Assembly: GCA_963788205.1 (NCBI GenBank)
Contig: CAWBGG010000009.1
Location: forward strand, 877,468-941,467
Direction of reading: 5' to 3'
DNA: 64,000 nucleotides
Source: CAVVMA01 sp963788205
GTDB taxonomy: Bacteria > Desulfobacterota > Binatia > Binatales > Binataceae
In this document: one piece after another, positions 37,480 to 46,020 of the stretch
Layout: each line of letters opens with the position of its first letter
Position numbering within the stretch: the first letter of the stretch is position 1
Translations under genes and position numbers: made by a program
The notes under the pieces: generated by a model
Told to the model about the DNA's origin: nothing
The model's input: the letters and a program-made list of their open reading frames with translations, nothing else
Databases searched by the model: none

Positions 37480-38271
37480 TTACTTCGCCAACACTGCGAC
37501 CTGGGGCCAGACCGCCTGTCCGTTCATGCGGAGGATTTCCACCGCAAACTCGGGTGCCCAGTTCGCCACCGCGGTTTCGAAGGACCGGCGCGCCCGCACG
37601 CGCGCGTACCAATCGGCCAGAGCGGGGCGGGCATCGGTGGAGAGGAGGGGACCCATTGCGAGATGATCGAGTCGCAACACGTAGGGGAGGGCCGCGGCGT
37701 CGGCGAGGCTGAACGAATTGCCGGAAAGCCAGCCTCCGCGTGTGATCGCGGCTTCCACTTGGTCGAGGAACGCGACCATCTTTGCCAGCGCTCCTGCGAA
37801 TTCTGGTGCCTCCACGCCGCGTTCGATCACACTTCGCCGCGCCGCTCGTTCCGCCGGGTCGGGGATCGCATTAATGTTGGCGTCGCGGACCTCGGCGGGC
37901 TGCTGCAGGAGAAGGTTGCGCGGACCGATCGCAAACGTAACGACCGCAATCGCCGCTTGAACCTTTTCGTCGAGCAGCTTCGTCCATAGGCGAGCGGAGT
38001 GGCGCCCGCGCGGATCGGATGGCAGCATCGGTGGGTCCGGGAAGACCTCGTCGAGGTACTCGTTGATCAGAGTGGACTCGATCAGTGCGGTTCCGTCGTG
38101 TACGAGTGTGGGCACGACGTGGTTCGGATTGAGCTTCACATACTCGGGATCGTGCTGAGCGCCTCCCATCAAGTCCACCTCGTGGGAAACGAAGTCGACT
38201 CCCTTTTCCGCGAGCACGAGTCGCACCTTCTGCGAGCAGGTCGAAAAGCCAAAGTGGTAGAGCTCGATCAT
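37480..38271 (-). CDS. Glutathione S-transferase family protein
   Basis: This 263-residue cytoplasmic protein has an N-terminal thioredoxin-like domain (MIELYHFGFSTCSQKVRLVLAEKG, with a Ser-Thr-Cys active-site region) and the cis-Pro/ES substrate motif NHVVPTLVHDGTALIEST that binds glutathione. An all-helical C-terminal domain contains the N-cap box SLADAAALPYVLRLD. The ATG at 38271 follows AAAGGAG. It lies directly downstream of the FAD monooxygenase in the same direction (35-bp gap). In aromatic pathways such proteins can act as maleylpyruvate or maleylacetoacetate isomerases or as dehalogenases. Which applies here is unknown. Confidence 0.9.
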   Translation of the reverse strand: MIELYHFGFSTCSQKVRLVLAEKGVDFVSHEVDLMGGAQHDPEYVKLNPNHVVPTLVHDGTALIESTLINEYLDEVFPDPPMLPSDPRGRHSARLWTKLLDEKVQAAIAVVTFAIGPRNLLLQQPAEVRDANINAIPDPAERAARRSVIERGVEAPEFAGALAKMVAFLDQVEAAITRGGWLSGNSFSLADAAALPYVLRLDHLAMGPLLSTDARPALADWYARVRARRSFETAVANWAPEFAVEILRMNGQAVWPQVAVLAK

Positions 38272-38306
38272 GAGTCGGATCTCCTTTATATAAACCGGTC
38301 GGCCGG

Positions 38307-40034
38307 TCAGCGGCCGAGAATTTTGGTGACGGCCTCCCGCAGCGCCCCTGTCGGATCGGAGACGCCGCGAGGGCAACGCCACGCGATGATACGATCGGGC
38401 CGCACGAGCAAGCACCCGTCGTCGCCGATCTCGCGCAGACGCGACCAGCCGCCGAGCACGTCGTTGTTGAGCTGACCCAGGCCGACCGCGACCGGCTCGA
38501 TGCTCACACCGGCCTCTCGGCTCACCTGCGAGACCGCGTCCGCCCAGGCGGATCCGGCGATGCCGGTGATCAGTGTGAAGCGATCGTAGCGACAGAGGTC
38601 TAGGGTCGAGATATCCTCGGTGCCCCGCTGCAGCCAGACGTGAGGCAGATGAGCTCCGGGATGGGTCGTCGGGTGGTAATAGAGGTCGGGGTCGCGTTCG
38701 TAGGGTGGGAAAGGCGCACCGTCGCTGACGAGCGCCTCCGAGACGTAACGCTGCCCCATCTCTACACCGTGCGCGTTGAACTGGCCGTTCAAGAGATCGA
38801 GCGCGGCGAGGAGCGCCTGGCGCTGCTCTTCGCCGTCGGGGCCGAGAAGCCGATCGAGGCTTGCCAGGGCCTCACTCTCCGTCTGGCCGGGCTGAAACCC
38901 CAGGGCCGCGAGGCATGGGACCATCTCCGCGACGCTCCGATTGGCGCGGTCGACGACCTGGCGGCCGACGGGCTGCCGCTCCGCGTCGTAGCTGTCTAGC
39001 AGGCTGTCGTGAGCTTTGTCCGAGAGCACCAGAGCGAGCTTCCACGCGAGGTTGTAGCTGTCCTGAATGGAGGTGTTGCTCCCCAGGCCGTTTGCCGGTG
39101 GGTGCCGGTGCGCCGCATCGCCCGCAAGGAACAGCCGTCCCCGGCGGTAGCGCGCGGCGACGACGTGGTTGATCTGCCACTCACTGATCTTCTTGATCCT
39201 GACGTCGACCGATGGGTTACCGATCGCCGCTCGCACCCGGGGCATGACACACTCCTCCGAGAGATCGGTGGCATCGAGCCCTTCACGGAAGAAGATTGTG
39301 CTCCACTCGGTCCACGGCTCGACGCAGGTCCAGACGCTGAGCACGTCCTTGTTGCCAGGGTTGCGCACGAAGAACAGCGCACCGGAGCGGTGCTTCGTGT
39401 AACGCGACAAATCGGCTTCGATCCAGACGGTAATGGCGCTGCCGAGCCCGGCCCGGCCCTCGAACTCGAAGCCACCGTGCTCGCCGACGATCGTGCGGGC
39501 GCCGTCGCAACCGATGATATAACGGGCGTGAGCTTCGAATTCGGTGCCGTCCAGCCGCTTGCGACCCCGGACAGTGGCGTGGTGCGGAGTCTGACCGACC
39601 GCCACGACCTCGTGATCGAAGCGGATGTCGGCGCCAAAGGAGCGGGCGGCGTCGAGCAAGATCGGCTCGAGAATGTGCTGCGGGGCGTTGCACATCTCAC
39701 ACGGACTGGCCGCCGCGTAATCGGCGTGGCGGTCGTCGCCGGTGCCCCACGTCATCATGCGGCAGATCTCGTGTCCGGCGAAGGAGGTCGCGAAGACCTG
39801 TTTGCCCATCAAGTGCCATGGCAGCGCGCGATCCATTACTCGATTTTCGATCCCCAGGTCTCGGAAGATTTCCATGGCGCGTTGATTGGTGATGTGTGCG
39901 CGGGGCGAATCGGCCGTTGCGCCGTACTTGGTGACGGTCAATGACTGCACGCCGCAGCGGGCCAACAGGGCGGAGGCGGTCAGCCCCGCCGGGCCCGCGC
40001 CGACTACGAGAACGTCGGTTTCGAAAGTTTGCAA
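38307..40034 (-). CDS. FAD-dependent aromatic monooxygenase (PheA/TfdB type)
   Basis: This 575-residue class A flavoprotein has the N-terminal Rossmann motif VVGAGPAGLTAS, the NAD(P)H/FAD motif GCDGARTIV (the DG motif, near residue 170), the second FAD motif LFLAGDAAHRHPP (near 310), and a thioredoxin-like C-terminal region typical of phenol and chlorophenol hydroxylases. The start is a TTG at 40034 placed six bases after AGGAA; it puts the Rossmann strand at residue 7. Frames extending upstream cross the promoter and are not coding. The enzyme should hydroxylate an aromatic ring using NAD(P)H and O2. It is divergent from a TetR regulator with shared operator-like repeats. Confidence 0.92.
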   Translation of the reverse strand: MQTFETDVLVVGAGPAGLTASALLARCGVQSLTVTKYGATADSPRAHITNQRAMEIFRDLGIENRVMDRALPWHLMGKQVFATSFAGHEICRMMTWGTGDDRHADYAAASPCEMCNAPQHILEPILLDAARSFGADIRFDHEVVAVGQTPHHATVRGRKRLDGTEFEAHARYIIGCDGARTIVGEHGGFEFEGRAGLGSAITVWIEADLSRYTKHRSGALFFVRNPGNKDVLSVWTCVEPWTEWSTIFFREGLDATDLSEECVMPRVRAAIGNPSVDVRIKKISEWQINHVVAARYRRGRLFLAGDAAHRHPPANGLGSNTSIQDSYNLAWKLALVLSDKAHDSLLDSYDAERQPVGRQVVDRANRSVAEMVPCLAALGFQPGQTESEALASLDRLLGPDGEEQRQALLAALDLLNGQFNAHGVEMGQRYVSEALVSDGAPFPPYERDPDLYYHPTTHPGAHLPHVWLQRGTEDISTLDLCRYDRFTLITGIAGSAWADAVSQVSREAGVSIEPVAVGLGQLNNDVLGGWSRLREIGDDGCLLVRPDRIIAWRCPRGVSDPTGALREAVTKILGR

Positions 40035-40082
40035 AGTTGATTCCTTTCGGTCGATCAGTACGGCGCGTCCGGCCCTGTCGTT

Positions 40083-40132
40083 AGTCAAGCGAATAATGTA
40101 CGATTGACTTTCATTTGTCAAGCGAATAAGTT
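40083..40132. promoter_or_regulatory. Divergent promoters and repeated operator-like sequence
   Basis: The 13-bp sequence GTCAAGCGAATAA occurs at 40084-40096 and 40117-40129, 33 bp apart, and each copy is followed by TTGAC to form AGTCAA...TTGACT palindromes. On the minus strand TTGACA (40121-40116) and CATTAT (40098-40093) are 17 bp apart and point at the monooxygenase gene. On the plus strand TTGACT (40104-40109) and TAAGTT (40127-40132) point at the TetR gene, giving an almost leaderless mRNA. The repeats overlap both promoters, as expected for TetR autorepression. Confidence 0.6.
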
Positions 40133-40140
40133 TTGACTCG

Positions 40141-40740
40141 ATGAAAAGCCGTGCTGCGCAACGCGAGGAAACACACCAGCGGATCGTCGTGGCGGCTGCG
40201 AAGGCCTTCTCGGAGATGGGGTTTCGGGCCGCCAGCACGCGCGACATCGCGGCGCGCGCCGGCGTGAACCAGGGTCTGATCACCTACTACTTCCGGAGCA
40301 AGCAGGAATTGTGGAAGGCGGCCGCAGGGCGAATCTTCGATCAATTGCAGGAAGTTTTGGAGCAGCCCCTCGAGGGCATCGAGGTGGCCGACCGACGCGC
40401 CCGCGCCCGGGAGCGTATCCGCGAGTACGTCCGCTTCGTCGCCGCGCATCCCGAGCTGTTTCGGCTGATGGTGGAGGAAGGCAAGCAATCGGATGCCCGA
40501 ATGCGCTGGCTCGTCGATACGTACCTGAAGCCATTCTACGAACGGTTCGTGCGGCTTGCGGGGAGCAACTTGGACATCAAGCGAGCATTTCTGCCGCACG
40601 CGTTCTACGCTTTGGCGGGCGGGGCTTCGATGATCTTCGCCATCCGGCCGGAGTGTCGTCGCCTGACCGGTCTCGATCCTGCCGACGCACATGTCATCGA
40701 AGCGCACGCCGAGTTCATGGCGCGCCTGCTCGTACCGTGA
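40141..40740 (+). CDS. TetR-family transcriptional regulator
   Basis: This 199-residue regulator has an N-terminal helix-turn-helix at about residues 28-55 (TRDIAARAGVNQGLITYYFRSKQEL), the canonical TetR fold signature. A helical ligand-binding domain follows. No ribosome-binding site precedes the ATG at 40141. A possible -10 box ends nine bases upstream, so the mRNA may be leaderless. It is divergent from the FAD monooxygenase and shares its control region. It probably represses that gene and itself until an aromatic ligand binds. Confidence 0.92.
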   Translation: MKSRAAQREETHQRIVVAAAKAFSEMGFRAASTRDIAARAGVNQGLITYYFRSKQELWKAAAGRIFDQLQEVLEQPLEGIEVADRRARARERIREYVRFVAAHPELFRLMVEEGKQSDARMRWLVDTYLKPFYERFVRLAGSNLDIKRAFLPHAFYALAGGASMIFAIRPECRRLTGLDPADAHVIEAHAEFMARLLVP

Positions 40741-40870
40741 AGCGAGGAGTTGTGACCCTGCCACGCATCCGTTCGCCGAGTTTGGTGGAGTCCGTTAGAG
40801 TCTCGGCATTGGCCGGTGCTCGCTGGAGTCGAATCGGATCGGCGCGAAGATTGACCTTGGAGAGGTGGCA

Positions 40871-41485
40871 ATGACAACGACATCCGTACCAAAAGTAGTA
40901 GGCAGGAAGCTCACGCTCAGCCACGTCGGACTAAGCTGTTTCGACCTGGCCCGCTTGGAAGACTTCTACACGCGAGTCCTCGGCATGACCGTAACCGATC
41001 GCGGCAACGTCCCCGGCGGGAACGAGCAACTGGTTTTCCTCACGACCGATCCCGCCGAGCATCATCAGCTGGTGCTCGCCTCTGGACGGACCGACGGAAA
41101 GATCCTCGAGGGGCCGGTGCTTGGAGGGAGTTGGGGTGCCGCGATTTTCCAGCTGACGTTTCGGCTCGCGGATCTCGCCACGCTGCGCCGCGTGCAGCAA
41201 CGCCTCATCGCGGAGGGGAACACAAACTTCATCCCACTGAACCACGGCAACTCCTGGTCCGTGTATACGCGCGATCCCGAAGGCAACGCGCTCGAGTTCG
41301 TCGTGGACAGCCCGTGGTTCATCCACCAGCCGTTCGGCCAGTTTCTCGACCTCGCCCTCGACGACGCCGAGATCCTCCGCCGAACCGAGGAGATGTGTCG
41401 CGCAACCGGCGACTGCCAGCCATTCGAAGAGTGGCGCGAGAAGATCGCAGGCCAGATCTCCGACGATCAGGCCCGGCTCCGCTAG
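40871..41485 (+). CDS. VOC-superfamily protein (extradiol dioxygenase/glyoxalase fold)
   Basis: This 204-residue protein has paired beta-alpha-beta-beta-beta modules. Metal-ligand candidates are His in LSHVGLSCFD (module 1), His in AEHHQLVLAS, and Glu in GNALEFVVD, the usual H-H-E arrangement. The ATG at 40871 follows GGAGAGG; an in-frame GTG at 40865 is within that site. It lies between two flavin monooxygenases, which suggests ring cleavage of the hydroxylated product. A glyoxalase or antibiotic-resistance-like role is also possible. Its stop is 9 bp before the next gene, so they form an operon. Confidence 0.85.
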   Translation: MTTTSVPKVVGRKLTLSHVGLSCFDLARLEDFYTRVLGMTVTDRGNVPGGNEQLVFLTTDPAEHHQLVLASGRTDGKILEGPVLGGSWGAAIFQLTFRLADLATLRRVQQRLIAEGNTNFIPLNHGNSWSVYTRDPEGNALEFVVDSPWFIHQPFGQFLDLALDDAEILRRTEEMCRATGDCQPFEEWREKIAGQISDDQARLR

Positions 41486-41494
41486 TCACAGCCG

Positions 41495-43198
41495 GTGATG
41501 GAACGCGTGGAAACTCCGGTTCTGCCGGTTCTTGTAGTGGGCGGCGGTCCCAGCGGAATGACGTGCGCACTTCTGTTGTCCCGGCTCGGCATCCGCAGCC
41601 GTATTATCGAGCGGCGCTCCGCACTACACCCCGCGCCGGCGGCGCACGTAATCAACGCACGCACCTTCGAGATCTTCCGGGCCGCCGGCGTTGACATGCA
41701 AGCGATCGCCGCGGCCTGCCAGGATCCGGCGGACGCGGGCCAGGTGCTGTGGGTGACCACGCTTGCCGGGCCGGAGCTGCGCCGTCTGCCCTTCGAGCGC
41801 CAGGGCGACGAGTCGCTGGCCTTCACGCCGACGCCCCTGCGCAACCTCTCACAGCACCGCCTTGAACCGATACTTCTCGACGAGCTGCGGCGCTGCGCGA
41901 ACATCGAAATTGCCTACGGGCATGAGTGGGAGAGCGCGACTCAAGACCGTGAAGGCGTGACCTCGAGAGTTCGCGATCAAGCCAGCGGCACGGTCAACGA
42001 AACCAGGAGCCGATGGCTGATCGCGGCCGACGGCGCCGGCAGCCCGGTCCGCAAGCTCCTCGCCATCGAGCCGATCGGGCCCGATCGTTTGCAAAGCTTC
42101 GTGATGATTCATATGGAAGCGAATCTGCGCGCGCTGGTCGGCCATCGGCCGGCCGCGCTCTACTGGACCACCGCACCTGGCGCGACCGGCACCTTCGTTG
42201 CCCACGACATCGACTCGACCTGGGTCTACATGCATCCATGGGACCCCGACCACGAATCGGCGGCGGACTATTCTGAAGCCGCGTGCGCGGAGCTCGTGCG
42301 TCGCGCGATGGGCACCGGCGCATACCCGTTCGCCGTTTGTGCGATCCGCACTTGGGCGATGACCGCTCAAGTCGCGGAGCGTTACCGGGAACAGCACATC
42401 TTCCTGGCCGGAGACGCGGCGCATCGTTTTCCCCCCACCGGCGGGCTTGGCCTCAACACGGGTGTTCAGGACGCGCACAACCTGGCGTGGAAGATCAGCG
42501 CCGTGGAGGCTGGATGGGCCCGGGACGCGCTGCTCGACAGCTACGAAACCGAGCGGCGCCCGGTGGCCCAGCGCAACGCGGACGTGAGCTTGCGCAACGC
42601 CGCGCGCCTGGGTGAGGTCTATCAAGCACTGGCGTCCCAGGCCCTCGCATCGGAGGACCCTGCGCGATGCGGAGCCGATGCATCAACGGGTGGAGCAGGC
42701 CGCGAGCGACGCGGTCCGCGCAGCTATCGCCAACCAGGCTGAGCACTTCGACATGCTCGGACTCCAGCTTGGATTTATCTACGAGTCCGGCGCCATCGCT
42801 GACGACAGCGATGAGAAGCCGGCCCATGGAAGCTCGGTACGCGACTATGTGCCGACCGCGTTTCCCGGCGCGCGGGTCCCGCACGCCTGGGTGACCCGCG
42901 CGGGCGTCCGCGTCTCGACGCTCGATCTCTTTGCCTACGACCGCTTCACGCTGGTCGTGGGTCCGGCCGGCCAGGCGTGGGCCGAAGGGACTGCCGCCGG
43001 TCCGGTACCGATCGATTGCTTAACTATCGGCCGAACGTCGCCGATCAGGACGGGCACTGGATCAAGCTGCTGGGAATCGACGCGGACGGGGCGGTCCTGG
43101 TGCGGCCCGATCAACACGTCGCATGGCGCTCACACCGCGGCGTTGCCGACCCGGCAGGAACGCTCGCTCGCGCGCTCGACCGCATCCTCCCGCGCTGA
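41495..43198 (+). pseudogene. Second FAD aromatic monooxygenase, two frameshifts
   Basis: The first 390 codons encode a class A flavoprotein: VVGGGPSGMTCALL, IAADGAGSPVRK and FLAGDAAHRFPPTGGLGLN are intact. After ASEDP the frame shifts at a CCC run (42658-42660), and sense resumes as LRDAEPMHQRVEQAA through the C-terminal thioredoxin-like region (LDLFAYDRFTLVVG). A second shift, at CC 43031-43032, moves to the frame PNVADQDGHWIKLLG that ends in RALDRILPR. One extra and one missing base would explain both. The corrected protein is about 567 residues, matching the neighbour at 38-40 kb. Either the gene is recently inactivated or two indel errors are present in the sequence. Confidence 0.8.
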
Positions 43199-43216
43199 AA
43201 GAACGGAGCATAACTG

Positions 43217-43996
43217 ATGAATCTGGGACTCGAAGGACGAAAGGCGATCGTATGCGCGTCAAGCCGTGGGCTGGGCAAGGCCTGCGCGCTGGCGCTGGCG
43301 CGTGAAGGGGTGGCGGTTGTAGTCAACGGTCGTGATGCCGGGAAGCTCGAAGCGACAGCAGCCGCGATTCGCAGCGAGACGGGAGCGCACGTTATCGCGG
43401 TGGCAGCCGACCTATGCAGTGACGACGGCCGCGAGAAGCTGGTCGCGGCATGCCCGGAGGCGGACATCTTGATCACCAACAACGGGGGCCCGATGCCGGG
43501 CCGCTTCGAGGACTGGGATCGCCAGGCATGGCTCGCCGCGCTCGAGCAGAACCTGCTGGCGCCGGTGCTTTTGATCCGTGCGGTGATCACTGGGATGCGG
43601 GCGCGGCGGTTCGGCCGCATCGTCAACATCACTTCGGCGATGGTGAAGTCGCCGCTTGCGATCATGGGTCTCTCGACCGCGGCGCGCAGCGCGCTCACGG
43701 CCGTATGCAAGGGCCTGTCGCGAGAGGTTGCCCGCGACAATGTAACGATCAACAACCTGCTTCCCGAGCGCATCAACACCGACCGCCAGCGTTTCATGGC
43801 GGGATTGCAGGCGGCGGGGCGTGGCATTTCCGTGGAGCAGGCCTACCATGAAATCGCCGCCTCGATCGCAGCGAATCGTCTCGGGACTCCTGAAGAGTTC
43901 GCCGCGGCGTGTGCCTACTTGTGCAGCGCCCAAGCCGGGTTCGTATCGGGCCAAAACTTGCAAATCGATGGCGGGTCCTACGCAGGGTTGATCTAG
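43217..43996 (+). CDS. SDR-family oxidoreductase lacking the catalytic Tyr
   Basis: This 259-residue Rossmann protein has the cofactor loop ASSRGLGKACA (TGxxxGxG variant), the NNGG motif (ITNNGGPMPG) and the catalytic Ser in ITSAM. At the usual YxxxK position the sequence reads LSTAARSALTAV, with Ser/Arg in place of Tyr/Lys. A subgroup of SDRs annotated as 3-oxoacyl-ACP reductases shows the same change. The C-terminus is normal (GFVSGQNLQIDGG). It follows the frameshifted monooxygenase by 18 bp and likely belongs to that operon. Substrate and even enzymatic activity are uncertain. Confidence 0.88.
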   Translation: MNLGLEGRKAIVCASSRGLGKACALALAREGVAVVVNGRDAGKLEATAAAIRSETGAHVIAVAADLCSDDGREKLVAACPEADILITNNGGPMPGRFEDWDRQAWLAALEQNLLAPVLLIRAVITGMRARRFGRIVNITSAMVKSPLAIMGLSTAARSALTAVCKGLSREVARDNVTINNLLPERINTDRQRFMAGLQAAGRGISVEQAYHEIAASIAANRLGTPEEFAAACAYLCSAQAGFVSGQNLQIDGGSYAGLI

Positions 43997-44160
43997 GGAC
44001 GCTCCCAGATCATCAGGTGTCCCGGCCAAACAATTCCACAAAAGAGCAATTTGCTACGGGTTCACGAGCTTCACCTGCTCGCGCGAGTTGGCGGACATGC
44101 CGGCGATCGCCGTCGCGGGAATGCTCCAGTGCATCGCCGGCGCCGGCGGGAAGCCGCTCA

Positions 44161-45351
44161 TCAGGCGCAGACGCCCGCCAAGCTCGAAATCGCGACGCCG
44201 CGGCGCGCCTGCCGATACTCGTTGCGATCGAAGCCGTTGGTGCAGTAGCCGATCGAGATCCCCGTTGCCGGATCGCCCCATCCGATTTGGCCGCCGGCGC
44301 CGCCGTGCCCGAACGCCAATGGCGAGGCGGTCTTGCCGAAGCCGCGGAAGTTGGCCTTGCCGTCGTCGCCCGCGACACTCACGCCCAGCGCGCGATTGCA
44401 CTTGAATCCGAAAATGTGGTCCACGTAATCGCCCGAGCGCACGCGCAATGCCTCGCGCAAGGTTTCCGGTTTCCAGATCTGCTTGCCGTCGTATGATCGG
44501 CCCTTGCTGAGGAGCGCCTGGTAGAACAGGGCGAGGTCGCCCGCGGTCATGACTCCGCCGCCGCCCGGCACGCCGATTTCGCGCAACTCAGGGATATTGA
44601 AGCGCATGATGTTCTCTTCGTTGACTTCGCCCGGATCGATCTCGGGAAATCCGATCTGCTTTTTTTCCTCGGCGGTGAGCGGCTCGTTGACATAGATGAT
44701 ATCGGCGGCGCGATCACTCAGCTCGCGCGGCAGGCCGACGCGCAGATCGGGAAGCCCCAGCGGCATCGCGATCCGATTACGGATGAATTGGCGGAAATCC
44801 TGCCCGGTCCGGCGCTCGATAATCTCGGCGATAATCCAGAAGCCCGCGGTCGGATGGTAGAAAAACTTGCTGCCGACTGGAAATTCGAGCCGCCATTGGC
44901 CGAAGCGCTCGAGCCGGGTCTTGCGGTCGAGCCAATCGACCGGATTGAACGGCGCGTTGGGGAATCCGCCGACGTGCAGCAGCACCTGCTCGATCGTGAT
45001 CGCGCTTTTGCCGTTGGTGCCGAACTCCGGCACGATGTCGGCGGCTTTCTCGCTCGGGTCGAGCTTGCCGTCCTGCATCAGCAGCCATACCGCCGACGAC
45101 ATGATCGCCTTCGTGCAGGAGAAGATGCAGTAGACCGTATCGTTGGTGGCCGGCTTGTCGACGCCGCCCTGCACGGCGCGTCCGACCGTGCGCATCGCGG
45201 CGATCTTGCCCTTGCGCGCGATCGCGATTTGAGTCAACGGCAGAAGGCCGTCCTTGACCTCGCGCTCGGCGCGCACGAATAGCGCCTCGACCTTGGCCGG
45301 ATCCAGTCCCACTTCTCGGGGGTCGTCTGCGAAAAAATGCTCAGCGGGCAT
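44161..45351 (-). CDS. Serine hydrolase, class C beta-lactamase fold
   Basis: This 396-residue protein belongs to the beta-lactamase/esterase EstB-like group. The nucleophile is in FSCTKAIMS (SxxK, near residue 80). The second catalytic motif is FYHPTAG (a Tyr-x-x variant), and the third is GHGGAGGQIG near the C-terminus. No signal peptide is apparent with the ATG at 45351, which follows GAGGA, so a cytoplasmic esterase is more likely than a periplasmic penicillin-active enzyme. It stands alone, convergent with the SDR gene. The substrate is unknown. Confidence 0.88.
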   Translation of the reverse strand: MPAEHFFADDPREVGLDPAKVEALFVRAEREVKDGLLPLTQIAIARKGKIAAMRTVGRAVQGGVDKPATNDTVYCIFSCTKAIMSSAVWLLMQDGKLDPSEKAADIVPEFGTNGKSAITIEQVLLHVGGFPNAPFNPVDWLDRKTRLERFGQWRLEFPVGSKFFYHPTAGFWIIAEIIERRTGQDFRQFIRNRIAMPLGLPDLRVGLPRELSDRAADIIYVNEPLTAEEKKQIGFPEIDPGEVNEENIMRFNIPELREIGVPGGGGVMTAGDLALFYQALLSKGRSYDGKQIWKPETLREALRVRSGDYVDHIFGFKCNRALGVSVAGDDGKANFRGFGKTASPLAFGHGGAGGQIGWGDPATGISIGYCTNGFDRNEYRQARRGVAISSLAGVCA

Positions 45352-45602
45352 GATTGTTCGTCCTCGCCTGCGAAATTTTGGCCACTGCCGCAGACATAGC
45401 ACAGGATCGCGCACCGCGTCAGGCGGATTCGGCAGCCGGTACTGGCTTCAGCCAGTATGCCCATCGGCATTTTGTCGAGGTGATCGGCTCCCGGCCGCGC
45501 GAGGGCTTCGAATGATCCAAGTCATTGCGGCAGATCTCTACCGCTACTTGTTTTGGGGCGCGCAGCGCGTCGCACGAGATGGAGTTTTGCGCCACAGCCT
45601 CG

Positions 45603-45798
45603 CTATTGCCGCGAGGCCGACCAGGTACCGTTGGCGGAGGTGAAACCGGCCGATGAGCCGGGCGCGGCGCACGACCACGTCTCGGAGACCGACACCGCTC
45701 CGGTGTTGCCCGCAACAAAGGTTCCCGCGTACGAGCACGAAGCACCCGTGCCGCCGAGGTTCGCGAAAGTGAAGCTGCCGCTCTCGCCGCTGAGGCTA
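45603..45798 (-). pseudogene. Orphan C-terminal module of an NHL-ASH-IPT-like protein
   Basis: The minus strand encodes SLSGESGSFTFANL, GASCSYAGTF and ETWSCAAPG, ending TSANGTWSASRQ and stop. The same order and the identical last 12 residues end the propeller protein at 22.4 kb (LSNNSGSFAIAG, VSCSFAGTF, GTWSCTAP). No start codon or signal peptide is found in front, and upstream sequence in this frame is not recognisable. It is therefore a detached gene end left by rearrangement or deletion. It shows that a second member of this family once lay here, on the opposite strand. Confidence 0.75.
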
Positions 45799-46020
45799 GC
45801 TCTCCGCGCGGAAGCAGGCTGCGGCTTTCATCTGATTCGCGACCTTGTGCTCGTGGTTACCGGCCAATTCGGATCAACCAGCGGCGTCCTGTCTTATTGA
45901 ACATGCGCAGGAACAATTGTGTCCGGTGATACCGCCCAGCGAACCAGCCACGCGATGCCGCGATCTGGAGCGAGCGAATGTGGATTTTCAGCAGCGACAG
46001 TCTGATTCAATTCTCTTCCC

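Noticed and set aside
44161..45351. Antibiotic-resistance beta-lactamase
   Set aside because: No signal peptide and a divergent second motif; an EstB-type esterase is a better fit.
45801..46020. Possible gene between the orphan module and the ABC permease
   Set aside because: No frame with a start, ribosome site or recognisable protein on either strand.
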